A stretch of DNA of 64,000 nucleotides from CAYJAY01 sp964370715 (GCA_964370715.1 CAYJKJ010000004.1:1-64000), one strand, 5' to 3'; positions 16,180 to 25,168 are shown, counted from the stretch's first letter. Notes: a model not told the origin generated them from the letters alone. Translations and numbers: made by a program.

Positions 16180-17904
16180 ATGACAACAACCACTACTTTT
16201 GCACAACTAAATGTGCATCCAAACATTCTTAAAGCGATAGACGAAATGGGATTTACCGAAACTACACCCGTTCAAGCACAAACAATCCCTTTGACACGTT
16301 CAGGAAAAGACATTCTAGCGCAATCCCAAACCGGAACCGGCAAAACGATAGCTTTTGCGATACCGGCAGTAGAACGAATTCAACCCGACGCAAACAACAT
16401 CAAAGTGTTGATTTTGTCCCCGACAAGGGAACTTGCACAACAATGTGGCGATGAGATAAGAAAGCTTTCGCCCTATATGCCCCACATTAAAACCGCCGAT
16501 ATCTATGGCGGAGCAGACTACAGAACACAGTTTAGGCTACTCCGTGGCGCTAATATTGTTATCGGAACACCGGGTCGTATTATGGACCACATGAAGCGCG
16601 GAACTATCAAGCTTAACAATTTAGAGATGATTATTCTTGACGAAGCTGACGAGATGTTAAACATGGGCTTTAAAGAGGATATCGAAACTATATTACACGA
16701 TGCTCCCGAAGAGCGCCAAACGGTTCTTTTTTCGGCAACCGTTCCAAAAGCGATACTTAACATAACAAAAGAATTTCAAAAAGATCCGGTTCAAATAAAC
16801 CTTGTTCAAAACAAGGCTACCCTTAAAGAGATCAAGCAAACATATGTTGATGTTAAAAAACAACATAAAGACAGCGCATTAAAACTGCTTATTGCATACC
16901 ACAAACCGCAAAGAGCTATTATCTTTGCCAACACAAAAAGCATGGTCGACGAGCTTGTTGAGATGTTGGGCGAAAGCGGTTGCACAGCTCAAGGCATCCA
17001 CGGGGATATGAAACAAGGGCAACGCACAAGCGTTATGGCTTCGTTTAAAAACGGCAAAACTCAAATTCTTGTTGCAACCGATGTTGCCGCAAGGGGTATC
17101 GATGTTAGCGATATCGACTTTGTTTTTAACTATGATATACCGAGAATGTCGGAATACTATGTACACCGCATTGGCAGAACGGGAAGAGCCGGACGCACCG
17201 GAACGGCGGTTACGCTTTGTTGTAGCAGACAAGAAGTTGTTACGATTAAACGCCTAGCCCATAAACTTCAATCCGATATCGAGCTTATGACATTGCCGGG
17301 TATATCGGATATTAAACAAAACTATCTAGCGCAACATATAGAAAAAGTTAAAGATATCATCGACACATCAAAAGCAAAACACGGAAAAAAGATGGTGGAA
17401 TCGTTAGTTGAAAGCGGATATTCGCCGTTTGACATAGCTTGCGCTTTGGCAGATCTTGAACTTAAGGACAAAATAGAAGGTCTCGACAGCTTGCCGCAAA
17501 TACCGAAAGATGTCACAGTTTCGATTAAAAGCGAACAAAGACAACGCAACGGATATGATAACTTTGGTTTTGGAAAGATGAAACTTAACATAGGTTCTTC
17601 CTCACGTTGCAGCGTTAACCACATCGTTGGCGCAGTCACCGAAAGAGCCGGCATAACCTCAAAGCAGATAGGCAAAGTTACTATCGAAAAGGATTATACA
17701 ATCGTCGGCATTCCGTCAGATATTTTGCATGGCGTTGTAATGTCGATGCACAATATAAAAATTTGCGGAAAACCCGTTATCGCAACCGAGATGGGCGATC
17801 GCAAACCTTCTAGAAAGAGCGCCGGAAGCTATGGAAAAAGCACCGATAAATTCCCCAAAAAACCGTTTAATCGCAAGAGAAGTAAACCTGCAAGAGAACG
17901 TTAA
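16180..17904 (+). CDS. DEAD-box ATP-dependent RNA helicase with DbpA-type RNA-binding domain
   Basis: A 574-residue RNA helicase that unwinds structured RNA, probably in ribosome assembly or mRNA turnover in the cold. It has the Q motif (FAQLNVHPNILKA, near the start), Walker A AQSQTGTGKT, PTRELAQQ, LDEADEM, SAT, ARGIDV and HRIGRTGRAGRTG. After the two RecA domains comes a linker and a DbpA-type RNA-recognition domain (about residues 480-550), then a basic tail (KPSRKSAG, FNRKRSKPARER). The ATG at 16180 is chosen because GGAG precedes it by five bases and the Q motif begins at once; the frame stays open back to a GTG at 16039. It is monocistronic with a strong terminator. Confidence 0.92.
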   Translation: MTTTTTFAQLNVHPNILKAIDEMGFTETTPVQAQTIPLTRSGKDILAQSQTGTGKTIAFAIPAVERIQPDANNIKVLILSPTRELAQQCGDEIRKLSPYMPHIKTADIYGGADYRTQFRLLRGANIVIGTPGRIMDHMKRGTIKLNNLEMIILDEADEMLNMGFKEDIETILHDAPEERQTVLFSATVPKAILNITKEFQKDPVQINLVQNKATLKEIKQTYVDVKKQHKDSALKLLIAYHKPQRAIIFANTKSMVDELVEMLGESGCTAQGIHGDMKQGQRTSVMASFKNGKTQILVATDVAARGIDVSDIDFVFNYDIPRMSEYYVHRIGRTGRAGRTGTAVTLCCSRQEVVTIKRLAHKLQSDIELMTLPGISDIKQNYLAQHIEKVKDIIDTSKAKHGKKMVESLVESGYSPFDIACALADLELKDKIEGLDSLPQIPKDVTVSIKSEQRQRNGYDNFGFGKMKLNIGSSSRCSVNHIVGAVTERAGITSKQIGKVTIEKDYTIVGIPSDILHGVVMSMHNIKICGKPVIATEMGDRKPSRKSAGSYGKSTDKFPKKPFNRKRSKPARER

Positions 17905-17922
17905 GAACTACGAAAAAATATA

Positions 17923-17972
17923 AAAAAGGCGAAATCTTCAAGCAAACTATTGCTTTGAGATTTCGCCTTTTT
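17923..17972 (+). terminator. Terminator of the helicase gene
   Basis: AAAAAGGCGAAATCT (17923-17937) pairs perfectly with AGATTTCGCCTTTTT (17958-17972); an inner AAGCAA/TTGCTT stem extends the hairpin. The 3' arm ends in five Ts. Confidence 0.9.
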
Positions 17973-18093
17973 AGTATAATAAAATTTAAAAAATATTGTT
18001 TATTTTTTTGTGGAATAGTGTTAAAATTATTAATAGATTTTAAAAATTAAATATAAAAAGAATATAGCAACAGAAAGGATTCAAGACAGAACG

Positions 18094-19569
18094 ATGGAAA
18101 CAAGATATGCAATTTCGGAATATCCCAATGTAAAAGAGGTTATTAAACAACTAGACGAGCTAATCGAAAAACCTATTCATACAGTTAAAGAGGATGTTTT
18201 AAAAGCGTATGAAAGGGATTACTACGACAAAAAATGCGCAAAATCCAAAGAGATGACCGACCAAGCAAAGAGGTATATTCCGGGCGGAGTTCAACATAAT
18301 TTGGCGTTTAACTATCCGTTTCCGCTAGTGTTCACAAAAGCCGAGGGCGCATATCTTTATGACATCGACGGCAACAAATATTTCGACTTTCTGCAAGCCG
18401 GAGGACCCACCGTTTTGGGAAGCAACCCCGAAAATATCCGCAGCAAAGTTATCGACCTTCTTAATAGCTGCGGCCCTTCTACCGGTTTGTTTCATGAATA
18501 CGAATATAAGCTGGCAAAAAAGATAGCGGAATGTATACCGAGTGTCGAGATGTTCCGTATGCTAGGTTCCGGAACCGAAGCTTGTATGGCGGCGGTTCGT
18601 GTTGCAAGGCTTGCAACTAAAAAGAAAAACATCATCAAGATGGGCGGAGCATATCACGGTTGGAGCGATCAGCTAGCTTATGGAATAAGAGTCCCCGGTT
18701 CTAAATTTACCCAAGCGAACGGTGTGCCGTTGTTTTGTTTTAAAAAAACCAAAGAATTTTTCCCAAATGATATAAAAGATCTTGAACGCAAACTGAAAGC
18801 AAACCGATTTACGGGCGGAACGGCGGCGGTCTTTATGGAACCTATCGGACCCGAAAGCGGAACCAGACCTTTGGATATAGATTTCAACAAACAAGTTGAG
18901 CAACTTTGCAAGAAATACGGGGCGTTGCTTGTTTTTGACGAGGTTGTAACGGCGTTTAGAATTGGGGTTAGCGGTGCGCAAGGCTACTATGGCGTTTCCC
19001 CCGACCTTACTGTTTTCGGCAAAGTTATAGCCGGCGGATATCCGGCGGCGGGTGGACTTGGCGGAAAACTTGAATGCATGAAATATCTTGGCGCCGGGCT
19101 TGACGGGAGCGCAAAGGTTAAAAAAGCTCTTGTTGGCGGAACGATGTCGGCAAATCCTTTAAGCTGTGTTGCCGGATATTACACCCTTTGCGAGATCGAA
19201 AAAACAAATGCTTGCGAAAAAGCCGGGTTGATGGGAGACCGTTTAACAGCGGGGCTTCAACGGTTAATCAAAAAACACAACCTTCCGTTTGTTGCGTTTA
19301 ATCAAGGCTCGATCTGCCATCTTGAAACGGTTGGGACGATGCATTTTAGCATCAATTGGAAAAAGCCTTGGACGATACCCGGCGTTCTTAAAGAAACCTC
19401 CAAACGCAAAAAAGAGATGGAACATATGGGCGCTGCCTACATGGCGGAAGGCCTTGTCACTCTTGCCGGAAGTCGCCTTTACACAAGCGCCGCATACACC
19501 GAAGAGATGATCGATCAAGCGCTAGCGAGCTTTGACAGGGTGTTCTCTAACATCGAGGTTAAACAATAA
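18094..19569 (+). CDS. Class III aminotransferase, glutamate-1-semialdehyde aminomutase-like
   Basis: A PLP-dependent fold-type I enzyme of 491 residues. GSGTEACMAAVRVAR and AYHGWSD bind the cofactor phosphate, FDEVV holds the Asp that contacts the pyridine nitrogen, and Lys310 in FGKVIAGGYPAAG forms the Schiff base. Glutamate-1-semialdehyde mutases are shorter (about 430 residues) and sit with heme genes; this one has an extra N-terminal segment of about 50 residues and is followed by a class II aldolase and a sugar kinase. A role in removing or moving an amino group on a sugar-derived aldehyde or ketone is therefore more likely than heme synthesis. Substrate unknown. Confidence 0.85.
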   Translation: METRYAISEYPNVKEVIKQLDELIEKPIHTVKEDVLKAYERDYYDKKCAKSKEMTDQAKRYIPGGVQHNLAFNYPFPLVFTKAEGAYLYDIDGNKYFDFLQAGGPTVLGSNPENIRSKVIDLLNSCGPSTGLFHEYEYKLAKKIAECIPSVEMFRMLGSGTEACMAAVRVARLATKKKNIIKMGGAYHGWSDQLAYGIRVPGSKFTQANGVPLFCFKKTKEFFPNDIKDLERKLKANRFTGGTAAVFMEPIGPESGTRPLDIDFNKQVEQLCKKYGALLVFDEVVTAFRIGVSGAQGYYGVSPDLTVFGKVIAGGYPAAGGLGGKLECMKYLGAGLDGSAKVKKALVGGTMSANPLSCVAGYYTLCEIEKTNACEKAGLMGDRLTAGLQRLIKKHNLPFVAFNQGSICHLETVGTMHFSINWKKPWTIPGVLKETSKRKKEMEHMGAAYMAEGLVTLAGSRLYTSAAYTEEMIDQALASFDRVFSNIEVKQ

Positions 19570-19615
19570 AAGAAAATTTATTTAAAGAGTGCAGTGAAGG
19601 AGCATTATTTACAAT

Positions 19616-20587
19616 ATGAAACAACTAGTTATAGATTCTTGCAAACGTCTTGTTGAAAATGATTTAATCCAAAGAACGTGGGGAAATGTCAGCTGTCGTA
19701 TCGACGACAAGACGTTTGTTATAACCCCCAGCGGCAGAGATTATGATTCTCTGACCCCCGACGATATCGTTGTTGTTAATATAGAAGACCTGTCGTATCA
19801 AGGCACGGTTAAGCCGTCGTCGGAAAAAGGGGTTCATGGAGGTATATACGCTCTTTATCCCGATGTTAATTTTGTTGTTCACACCCATCAAGAAAACGCT
19901 TCGGTGCTTAGCGTTTTGCATAAAGATATCCCGTTTGATGGAGGGATTTTGCCTTGCGCCGAGTTTGGGTTGCCGGGAACAAAAAAGCTTATGAACAATG
20001 TTTTGACAGCCGCAAAGCGTGCTAACAAAAACGCAGTTTTGCTTTCGGGGCATGGCGTGGTGTGTTATGGGAAGGATGCCGACCAAGCGTTTGACATTGC
20101 AATTAGATTAGAGCAACACTGCAAACAGCTTGTTGAACAAGCCAATTTAACAAACGAAACAGCAAAACAAGATGCGGCGAAACTTGTTGAGTTTGTTAAG
20201 CAAATAAAGGGTGAAAACGTTGTTTTTTCGGATGATGAATATGTCGTTTCAACATCGCTTTCAACCAACAACGTTAAACCGTTATTGGATGATTTTGCAC
20301 AGATTGTTGGAACATCGGTTAAAACTGTTGAGAAGGATGACCGAAACAACATAATTGAAGCGCTTAAAAAAAATAATGCTGTTTTAATTAAAGGTGTTGG
20401 GATGATTGCATATGGCGATACCCCGCAAGATGCAAAGGCTATCGAAATGATAACGCAAAAACAATGTAAAGCTTATCTTTATGCAAGCTTTGAAGATAAG
20501 CCACATTATATACCGTTTGTCTATAGTCTTTTAATGCGGTTTATATATTTAAAACAATATTCCAAAAAAATCGAAAGCAACAGATAA
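19616..20587 (+). CDS. Class II aldolase/adducin-family protein with degenerate second domain
   Basis: Residues 1-185 form a class II aldolase like fuculose- or ribulose-phosphate enzymes: GNVSCR and TPSGRDYD near the start, Zn ligands in VVHTHQEN (about 99-106), and a third His in SGHGVVCYG (near 144). These enzymes cleave or epimerise sugar phosphates. Residues about 215-300 repeat the C-terminal half of that fold: NAVLIKGVGMIAYG matches NAVLLSGHGVVCYG of the first copy, and the following helix also matches, but the metal His is replaced by Val. So the protein is a tandem duplication with a dead, shortened second unit. It lies 46 bases after the aminotransferase and 26 before the kinase, in one operon. 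Confidence 0.85.
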   Translation: MKQLVIDSCKRLVENDLIQRTWGNVSCRIDDKTFVITPSGRDYDSLTPDDIVVVNIEDLSYQGTVKPSSEKGVHGGIYALYPDVNFVVHTHQENASVLSVLHKDIPFDGGILPCAEFGLPGTKKLMNNVLTAAKRANKNAVLLSGHGVVCYGKDADQAFDIAIRLEQHCKQLVEQANLTNETAKQDAAKLVEFVKQIKGENVVFSDDEYVVSTSLSTNNVKPLLDDFAQIVGTSVKTVEKDDRNNIIEALKKNNAVLIKGVGMIAYGDTPQDAKAIEMITQKQCKAYLYASFEDKPHYIPFVYSLLMRFIYLKQYSKKIESNR

Positions 20588-20613
20588 AACATAACAGTTA
20601 AGGAAATAAACAA

Positions 20614-22212
20614 ATGAAAAAACCTGTTTATATTATGGCGATCGATATAGGAACAACGGGGGTTAAAACCTGTCTTTACGAAGTTTTTGACCAAATTAAA
20701 CTCGTCGCCTCGGGTATGGAGGGTTATAAGCTTTATATCGAAGAGGGCGGAGGGGCGGAACAAGATCCCGAAGAATGGTGGGAAGCTATCTGCAAAACGA
20801 CCAACAGCGTTATCGAAAAGGCCGGAATTGAAAAGGAACAGATTGTCGGCGTGTCGTTTTGTTCCCAGATGCAAGGCGTTGTTCTTGTCGACCAAGACGG
20901 AAACCCCGTTCGCAGAGCTATGAGCTATATGGACCAAAGGGCAACGGATGAGTTTAAGCAGGGCATTGCGCATGGCCTAAAGGTTGCAGGGGTAAATGTT
21001 TTTAAACTGATAAAATATGTTTATCATACCGGAGTTGTTGCGGCGAGCGTTAAAGACCCTATTTGGAAATACAAATGGGTTGAAGCCAACGAGCCGGAGC
21101 TGTTCAACCGTGTGTATAAATGGTTGGATGTTAAGGAATATATCATAAGTCGTTTTACCAATAGGTTTGTCATGACCGAAGGTTCGGCGTTTGCAACGCT
21201 GCTTTATGGGACAAGAAAAGGCAAAGAGGGTTGGAACAAATCTATCTACAAAATGGTTGGGGTTAACCCAAAACACCTGCCCGAAATCATCAAATCGACC
21301 GATGTTGTAGGGACTATAACGCCAGAAGCGGCGAAACAATTGGGGCTTTCAGAAACGACAAAGGTGTTTGGCGGCGGCGGAGATATGGAGCTAATCGGTA
21401 TCGGAGCGGGTTGTGTTGATGTTGGCAAAACTCATATATACATGGGAACTTCGGGTTGGGTGTCGACCATCTGCGACAAGCAGTCGAGCAATCTTTTGGC
21501 GATGATAGGCGCAACAGTTGGGGTTCAATCGGGATATTTTAATACGTTTGCCGAGATGGAGACAGCCGGAAAATGCCTTAATTGGGTTAAGGATCATCTT
21601 GCTTGTGATGAAATTGGGGTCTATCTTCAAAAGATAGATGTTGCCGCTTCAAAAGAAACGGTTTATACAAACCTTTATGAATATGTATGCGAAGTTATTT
21701 TAAAAGCAAACCCCGGAAGCGACGGCGTTATATTCACACCGTGGCTACACGGAAATCGTTGTCCTTTTGAAGATTCAAAAGCAAGAGGGATGTTTTTCAA
21801 TATATCGCTTCAAACCGGAAAAACCGAGCTTATTCGTGCGGTTATAGAGGGGGTTTGTTTTCATCTGCGGTGGATGCTTGAAAAACACGGAAGCATTAAA
21901 ACCTCGCCAACTTTGCGTTTTGTTGGGGGCGGTGCGCTTGCCGATTCAACGTCGCAGATTTTAGCCGATATAATCGGACGGCCGATAGAGACGGTCGAAA
22001 ACCCACAAAATGCAGGAGCGGTTGGAGCGGCTCTCGTTGTTGCGGTTGGAATGGGGTTAATCGAGGATTTTTCAAAGGCAAAACACCTTGTACCGGTTTT
22101 AAAAACGTATACTCCGAATGTTCAAAACAAGGCTGTTTATGATAAGAATTTTGCTGTTTTTAAAAAGCTTTATGATAGCAACAACAAGCATTTCGAGCGG
22201 TTGAATGGGTGA
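20614..22212 (+). CDS. FGGY-family carbohydrate kinase (xylulokinase-like)
   Basis: A 532-residue ASKHA-fold sugar kinase. The N-terminal phosphate-1 motif is MAIDIGTTGVKTCLYE (8-23), QMQG and the catalytic-Asp region SYMDQRATDEF follow, and the adenosine motif GGGALADSTSQILADIIG lies near 437-454. Xylulokinase and related ketose kinases are nearest. It should phosphorylate the open-chain ketose or polyol whose phosphate is cut by the class II aldolase encoded just before. With the PfkB kinase of the first locus, the region codes for two sugar kinases from different superfamilies. No terminator is obvious; a palindromic repeat follows at 22251. Confidence 0.88.
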   Translation: MKKPVYIMAIDIGTTGVKTCLYEVFDQIKLVASGMEGYKLYIEEGGGAEQDPEEWWEAICKTTNSVIEKAGIEKEQIVGVSFCSQMQGVVLVDQDGNPVRRAMSYMDQRATDEFKQGIAHGLKVAGVNVFKLIKYVYHTGVVAASVKDPIWKYKWVEANEPELFNRVYKWLDVKEYIISRFTNRFVMTEGSAFATLLYGTRKGKEGWNKSIYKMVGVNPKHLPEIIKSTDVVGTITPEAAKQLGLSETTKVFGGGGDMELIGIGAGCVDVGKTHIYMGTSGWVSTICDKQSSNLLAMIGATVGVQSGYFNTFAEMETAGKCLNWVKDHLACDEIGVYLQKIDVAASKETVYTNLYEYVCEVILKANPGSDGVIFTPWLHGNRCPFEDSKARGMFFNISLQTGKTELIRAVIEGVCFHLRWMLEKHGSIKTSPTLRFVGGGALADSTSQILADIIGRPIETVENPQNAGAVGAALVVAVGMGLIEDFSKAKHLVPVLKTYTPNVQNKAVYDKNFAVFKKLYDSNNKHFERLNG

Positions 22213-22250
22213 ATTGGGCTAGCAGTAGACGCTGGGGTTTTGAATTAAGC

Positions 22251-22269
22251 GGACGACCAATGGTCGTCC
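22251..22269. repeat. Short dispersed palindromic repeat, copy 2
   Basis: GGACGACCAATGGTCGTCC is a 19-base palindrome flanked by GC and CTAC. On the other strand it reads GTAGGGACGACC..., close to the copy at 5866. Repeats of this style are scattered between genes in many Clostridia genomes as I recall; here it lies just after the kinase gene. Confidence 0.55.
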
Positions 22270-22355
22270 CTACGGGGTGGTTTTTAGCTTTGGTTTTTGT
22301 TTTCAACAAACGCCGGGGCTTTTTTATGTTTTTTCAAATTTTTTTAAATTTACTA

Positions 22356-22386
22356 TTGACTTTGACGTTGCGTTATAGTGTATTAT
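22356..22386 (+). promoter_or_regulatory. MerR-type promoter with 19-base spacer
   Basis: TTGACT (22356-22361) and TATTAT (22381-22386) are separated by 19 bases, the over-long spacer that MerR-family activators untwist. The spacer holds the partial palindrome TTGACGTTGCGTTATA (22362-22377). It lies directly in front of the MerR/TipA-type gene, which suggests autoactivation. Confidence 0.65.
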
Positions 22387-22425
22387 ATCGGTATGGTCGA
22401 CCAACTAACTTGGGGGTGAACGCTG

Positions 22426-23142
22426 TTGAAGATAAACGAACTTGCTAAAACAAGCGGTGTAACGGTGCGCACGTTGCATTATTATGATGAGATTGGATTG
22501 TTGAAGCCTAGCGAAAAAACCGAAAGCGGTTATCGAGAATATAACGAACGCTCTGCTGAAACGTTGCACCAGATATTGTTTTTAAGGGAACTTGATTTTT
22601 CGCTTTCCGATATTAAGGAAATTATCAACGATTCGAATTTTGATAAAACTATGGCGTTTAAACTACACAAACAGCTGTTAATTAAAAAGAGAGATAGATT
22701 AAACGACTTAATTAGTTTATGTGACAGGGCGCTAAAAGGAGAGGATTATATGGATTTTAAAACGTTTGATATGAAAGAGATTGAACAGCATAAAAAAGAA
22801 GCAAAAGAAAGGTTTGGGCATACCGACGAATATAAACAAAGCGAGCAAAAAACGAAGAATTATAACAACAACGACTGGCAAAAAGTTAAGGAAAACACAG
22901 ACGAGATATTTTCAAAGTTTGCTAAAATAAAACACCTTTCGCCAAATTCCGAGCAGGCACAAACGTTGGTTGAAGAATGGAAAAAGTTTATCACCGATAA
23001 TTTTTATGATTGCACAAACGAAGTTTTAGAGGGGCTTTCGGTTATCTATACACAGGATGAAAGATTTTTGAAAAACATCGATAAACACGGAGAGGGTACG
23101 GCGGAGTTTGTGGCAAGCGCAATTAAATATTATTGCGAATAA
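22426..23142 (+). CDS. MerR-family regulator with TipAS-type effector domain
   Basis: A 238-residue activator. The N-terminal MerR helix-turn-helix (INELAKTSGVTVRTLHYYDE, about 3-22, with the wing ESGYREYNE) leads to a dimerisation helix, then a C-terminal domain of about 120 residues resembling TipAS, which in TipAL-type proteins captures thiopeptide or similar antibiotics. The start is a TTG at 22426 preceded by GGGGGTGA. The promoter has a MerR-type 19-base spacer, so it probably activates its own transcription. There is no obvious resistance gene behind it; it stands alone, ending at a terminator shared with the convergent oxidoreductase. Confidence 0.85.
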   Translation: MKINELAKTSGVTVRTLHYYDEIGLLKPSEKTESGYREYNERSAETLHQILFLRELDFSLSDIKEIINDSNFDKTMAFKLHKQLLIKKRDRLNDLISLCDRALKGEDYMDFKTFDMKEIEQHKKEAKERFGHTDEYKQSEQKTKNYNNNDWQKVKENTDEIFSKFAKIKHLSPNSEQAQTLVEEWKKFITDNFYDCTNEVLEGLSVIYTQDERFLKNIDKHGEGTAEFVASAIKYYCE

Positions 23143-23165
23143 CGCTATTGTCGTTTAATAACACA

Positions 23166-23206
23166 AAAAAAGAGCTGTTCACAGAAAAATGTGAGCAGCT
23201 CTTTTT
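23166..23206. terminator. Bidirectional terminator between convergent genes
   Basis: AAAAAGAGCTG pairs with CAGCTCTTTTT (right arm 23196-23206) with a further CACA/TGTG inner stem. A and T tracts flank both sides, so it can serve the TipA-like gene and the convergent oxidoreductase gene. Confidence 0.85.
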
Positions 23207-23221
23207 GAATAAGTTATATAT

Positions 23222-25168
23222 CTAGCAGTTATTTTTTGGCCTTATCCATAGAGGTTGGATAGAATTTCTGTCGCACCTCATGCAACGATTAGCTTCATAA
23301 AAAGCTTGTTTTGCATCAAAAGGCACTACTAGTTCGTCGAAATTATCTTTAAGCGACGTTGGTGAAAGGTTTTTTTCTTCGCAAATTTTGTCGTCCCACG
23401 TCGTTAACGACAAGGGTTGTTCCGGGATTTCTATCTCTTCGCCAACATATAGCCCAACGCCCAAAAGATGTTTGTCGATGCTTTTAGCGACGCTTTTTCC
23501 CTCGGCTATAGCACGGATAGCGATACCGTTTTTAACGACATCGCCGATAGCAAACACCCCTTTGAGGGAGGTTTCAAACGTTGATTTATCTACTGAGATT
23601 AAGCCGTTTTTTGTTTGTATCTCGTCGGTTAAAAGGCTAAGGTCGGAAAACTGACCGACCGCTGTTATTAGAAGATCGGTGTCGATTTGTTTTTCGACTT
23701 GCTCCGATATTACGGGGGCAAACCTTCCGTCGAGATCGGTGACGGCGTGGCATCTAACCAACGATATTTTTTGGTCTTTGAATTCCTTTATGCTATAGCC
23801 GTTTTCAAACATGATGTTTTCTTTAATTGCAAAATCTTTTTCTTCATAGTTTGCCGGCATATCTTCAAAGCTTTCGAGCGACACTACCGTAACTTTTTTT
23901 GCACCAAGGCGAGCGGCGGAGCGAGCGGAATCGATTGCGACATCTCCGCCCCCCAAAACAACAACATTTTCGGGGAGATTGTTTTTTCCGTTAATTCGAA
24001 CATCCCTTAAAAAGTCTACCGCCGTTACGGTGTTTTCGCCGTTAAGCGATTTTAGCTCTCGCCCAAACTGTGCGCCGATTGCTATTATAACTGCATCGTG
24101 TTTTTGCCTTAGTTGCGACAGCGTTATATTCTTGCCAACGTCGCAACCATAATGGATGTTAACCCCCAAATCTGTGATAGAGCCTATCTCAAGAGCTAGA
24201 TCGTCGTCCGGCATTCGGTAGGATGGAACACAGCTAGCAAGCATACCGCCTGCCTTTTGCTGTTGTTCATATATCTCGACTTGATATCCGGTTCTTTGCA
24301 AAAAGTATGCCGCTGTGAGGCCTGCGGGTCCTGCTCCTATTATACCGATTGTTTTTCCGTTTGGCTCGGCTTTATCTTCTTCGAATTTTTTGTTCGACAA
24401 AGCTTGAAGCGAAATATATTTTTGAAGCGCTCGAACGCCAACGGTGTTTTCGATCTCTTTTCTTCGACAGCGTTGTTCGCAGGGTCTAGCGCAGATTTTG
24501 CCGCAGATAAGCGAGAGAGGATTTGTTTTTCGCATTAAATGATAGGCGGTTTCAACCTCGCCTTGCTTCATAAGCGCAACATATCTCGGGATATGAACAT
24601 GGGCGGGGCAAGCGTTTACGCATTGGGCAACAAACAACGTTCTGCAGATGCTCGTTCTGCAAAACTTGTTGTCGATATGCTCGGCGATAACCTCTTCAAA
24701 GCGTGAAATAATCTGGTAGTATAGCTCGGTTATTCGCATCTCTGCATAGGTGTTGCCAAGGTCGGCTAGCGCTTGTTTGAGTTTATCGATTGAGTTTCGT
24801 TTTGTTTCGGTTAGCGTTATATCCTCTATACAACTGTTTAGATATCTTGCCCTGTCGCTTTCTATTCTTATTTCCCTTATAAGAAAACGAGACAGAAAAC
24901 GAAGATAATCGACAGGGCAAAATTGGTCGCCGATAAACATTATATAGTTTGCGGTTTTTTCTGAAAGTCGGTTTTCGATTGGTTGCAACATATCGTTGCC
25001 AAAAGCGATTTCCCCCAAAGCTCCGCCTATTTGAACCCCGATTATCTTGCTGTTATAGCGCATTTTTATGTTGAGTTCGGCAAATATTTCGAGGGGGGAT
25101 TTTGCAGTGTCGATATCGGCGGTGGTGTTTTCGTTTATGTCGCCGATTATGTTGAATGTTTTAATCAT
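23222..25168 (-). CDS. NAD(P)H oxidoreductase: degenerate NuoF-type N-terminus fused to GltD-type FAD protein
   Basis: A 648-residue electron-transfer protein. Residues about 40-176 resemble the C-terminal part of NuoF/HydB (GGALGEIAFG; DQFCPVDYLRFLSRFLIREI), but where NuoF has ESCGKCTPC the sequence is IREIRIESDRARY with no cysteines, so that 4Fe-4S site is lost. Residues about 170-260 form the GltD-type Fe-S domain (Cys183, 187, 222, 226, 230, 234). Then a FAD motif IGIIGAGPAGLTAAYF (274-289) and an NADPH motif VVLGGGDVAIDSARSAARLG. Glutamate synthase beta and similar proteins pass electrons from NAD(P)H through this module. Its start overlaps the stop of the upstream Fe-S gene by one base, so the pair is translationally coupled and is probably a two-component redox enzyme. 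Confidence 0.85.
   Translation of the reverse strand: MIKTFNIIGDINENTTADIDTAKSPLEIFAELNIKMRYNSKIIGVQIGGALGEIAFGNDMLQPIENRLSEKTANYIMFIGDQFCPVDYLRFLSRFLIREIRIESDRARYLNSCIEDITLTETKRNSIDKLKQALADLGNTYAEMRITELYYQIISRFEEVIAEHIDNKFCRTSICRTLFVAQCVNACPAHVHIPRYVALMKQGEVETAYHLMRKTNPLSLICGKICARPCEQRCRRKEIENTVGVRALQKYISLQALSNKKFEEDKAEPNGKTIGIIGAGPAGLTAAYFLQRTGYQVEIYEQQQKAGGMLASCVPSYRMPDDDLALEIGSITDLGVNIHYGCDVGKNITLSQLRQKHDAVIIAIGAQFGRELKSLNGENTVTAVDFLRDVRINGKNNLPENVVVLGGGDVAIDSARSAARLGAKKVTVVSLESFEDMPANYEEKDFAIKENIMFENGYSIKEFKDQKISLVRCHAVTDLDGRFAPVISEQVEKQIDTDLLITAVGQFSDLSLLTDEIQTKNGLISVDKSTFETSLKGVFAIGDVVKNGIAIRAIAEGKSVAKSIDKHLLGVGLYVGEEIEIPEQPLSLTTWDDKICEEKNLSPTSLKDNFDELVVPFDAKQAFYEANRCMRCDRNSIQPLWIRPKNNC

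Noticed and set aside
18094..19569. Heme-biosynthesis hemL
   Set aside because: The family is right but the length, N-terminal extension and sugar-gene operon do not fit; no other heme gene is nearby.
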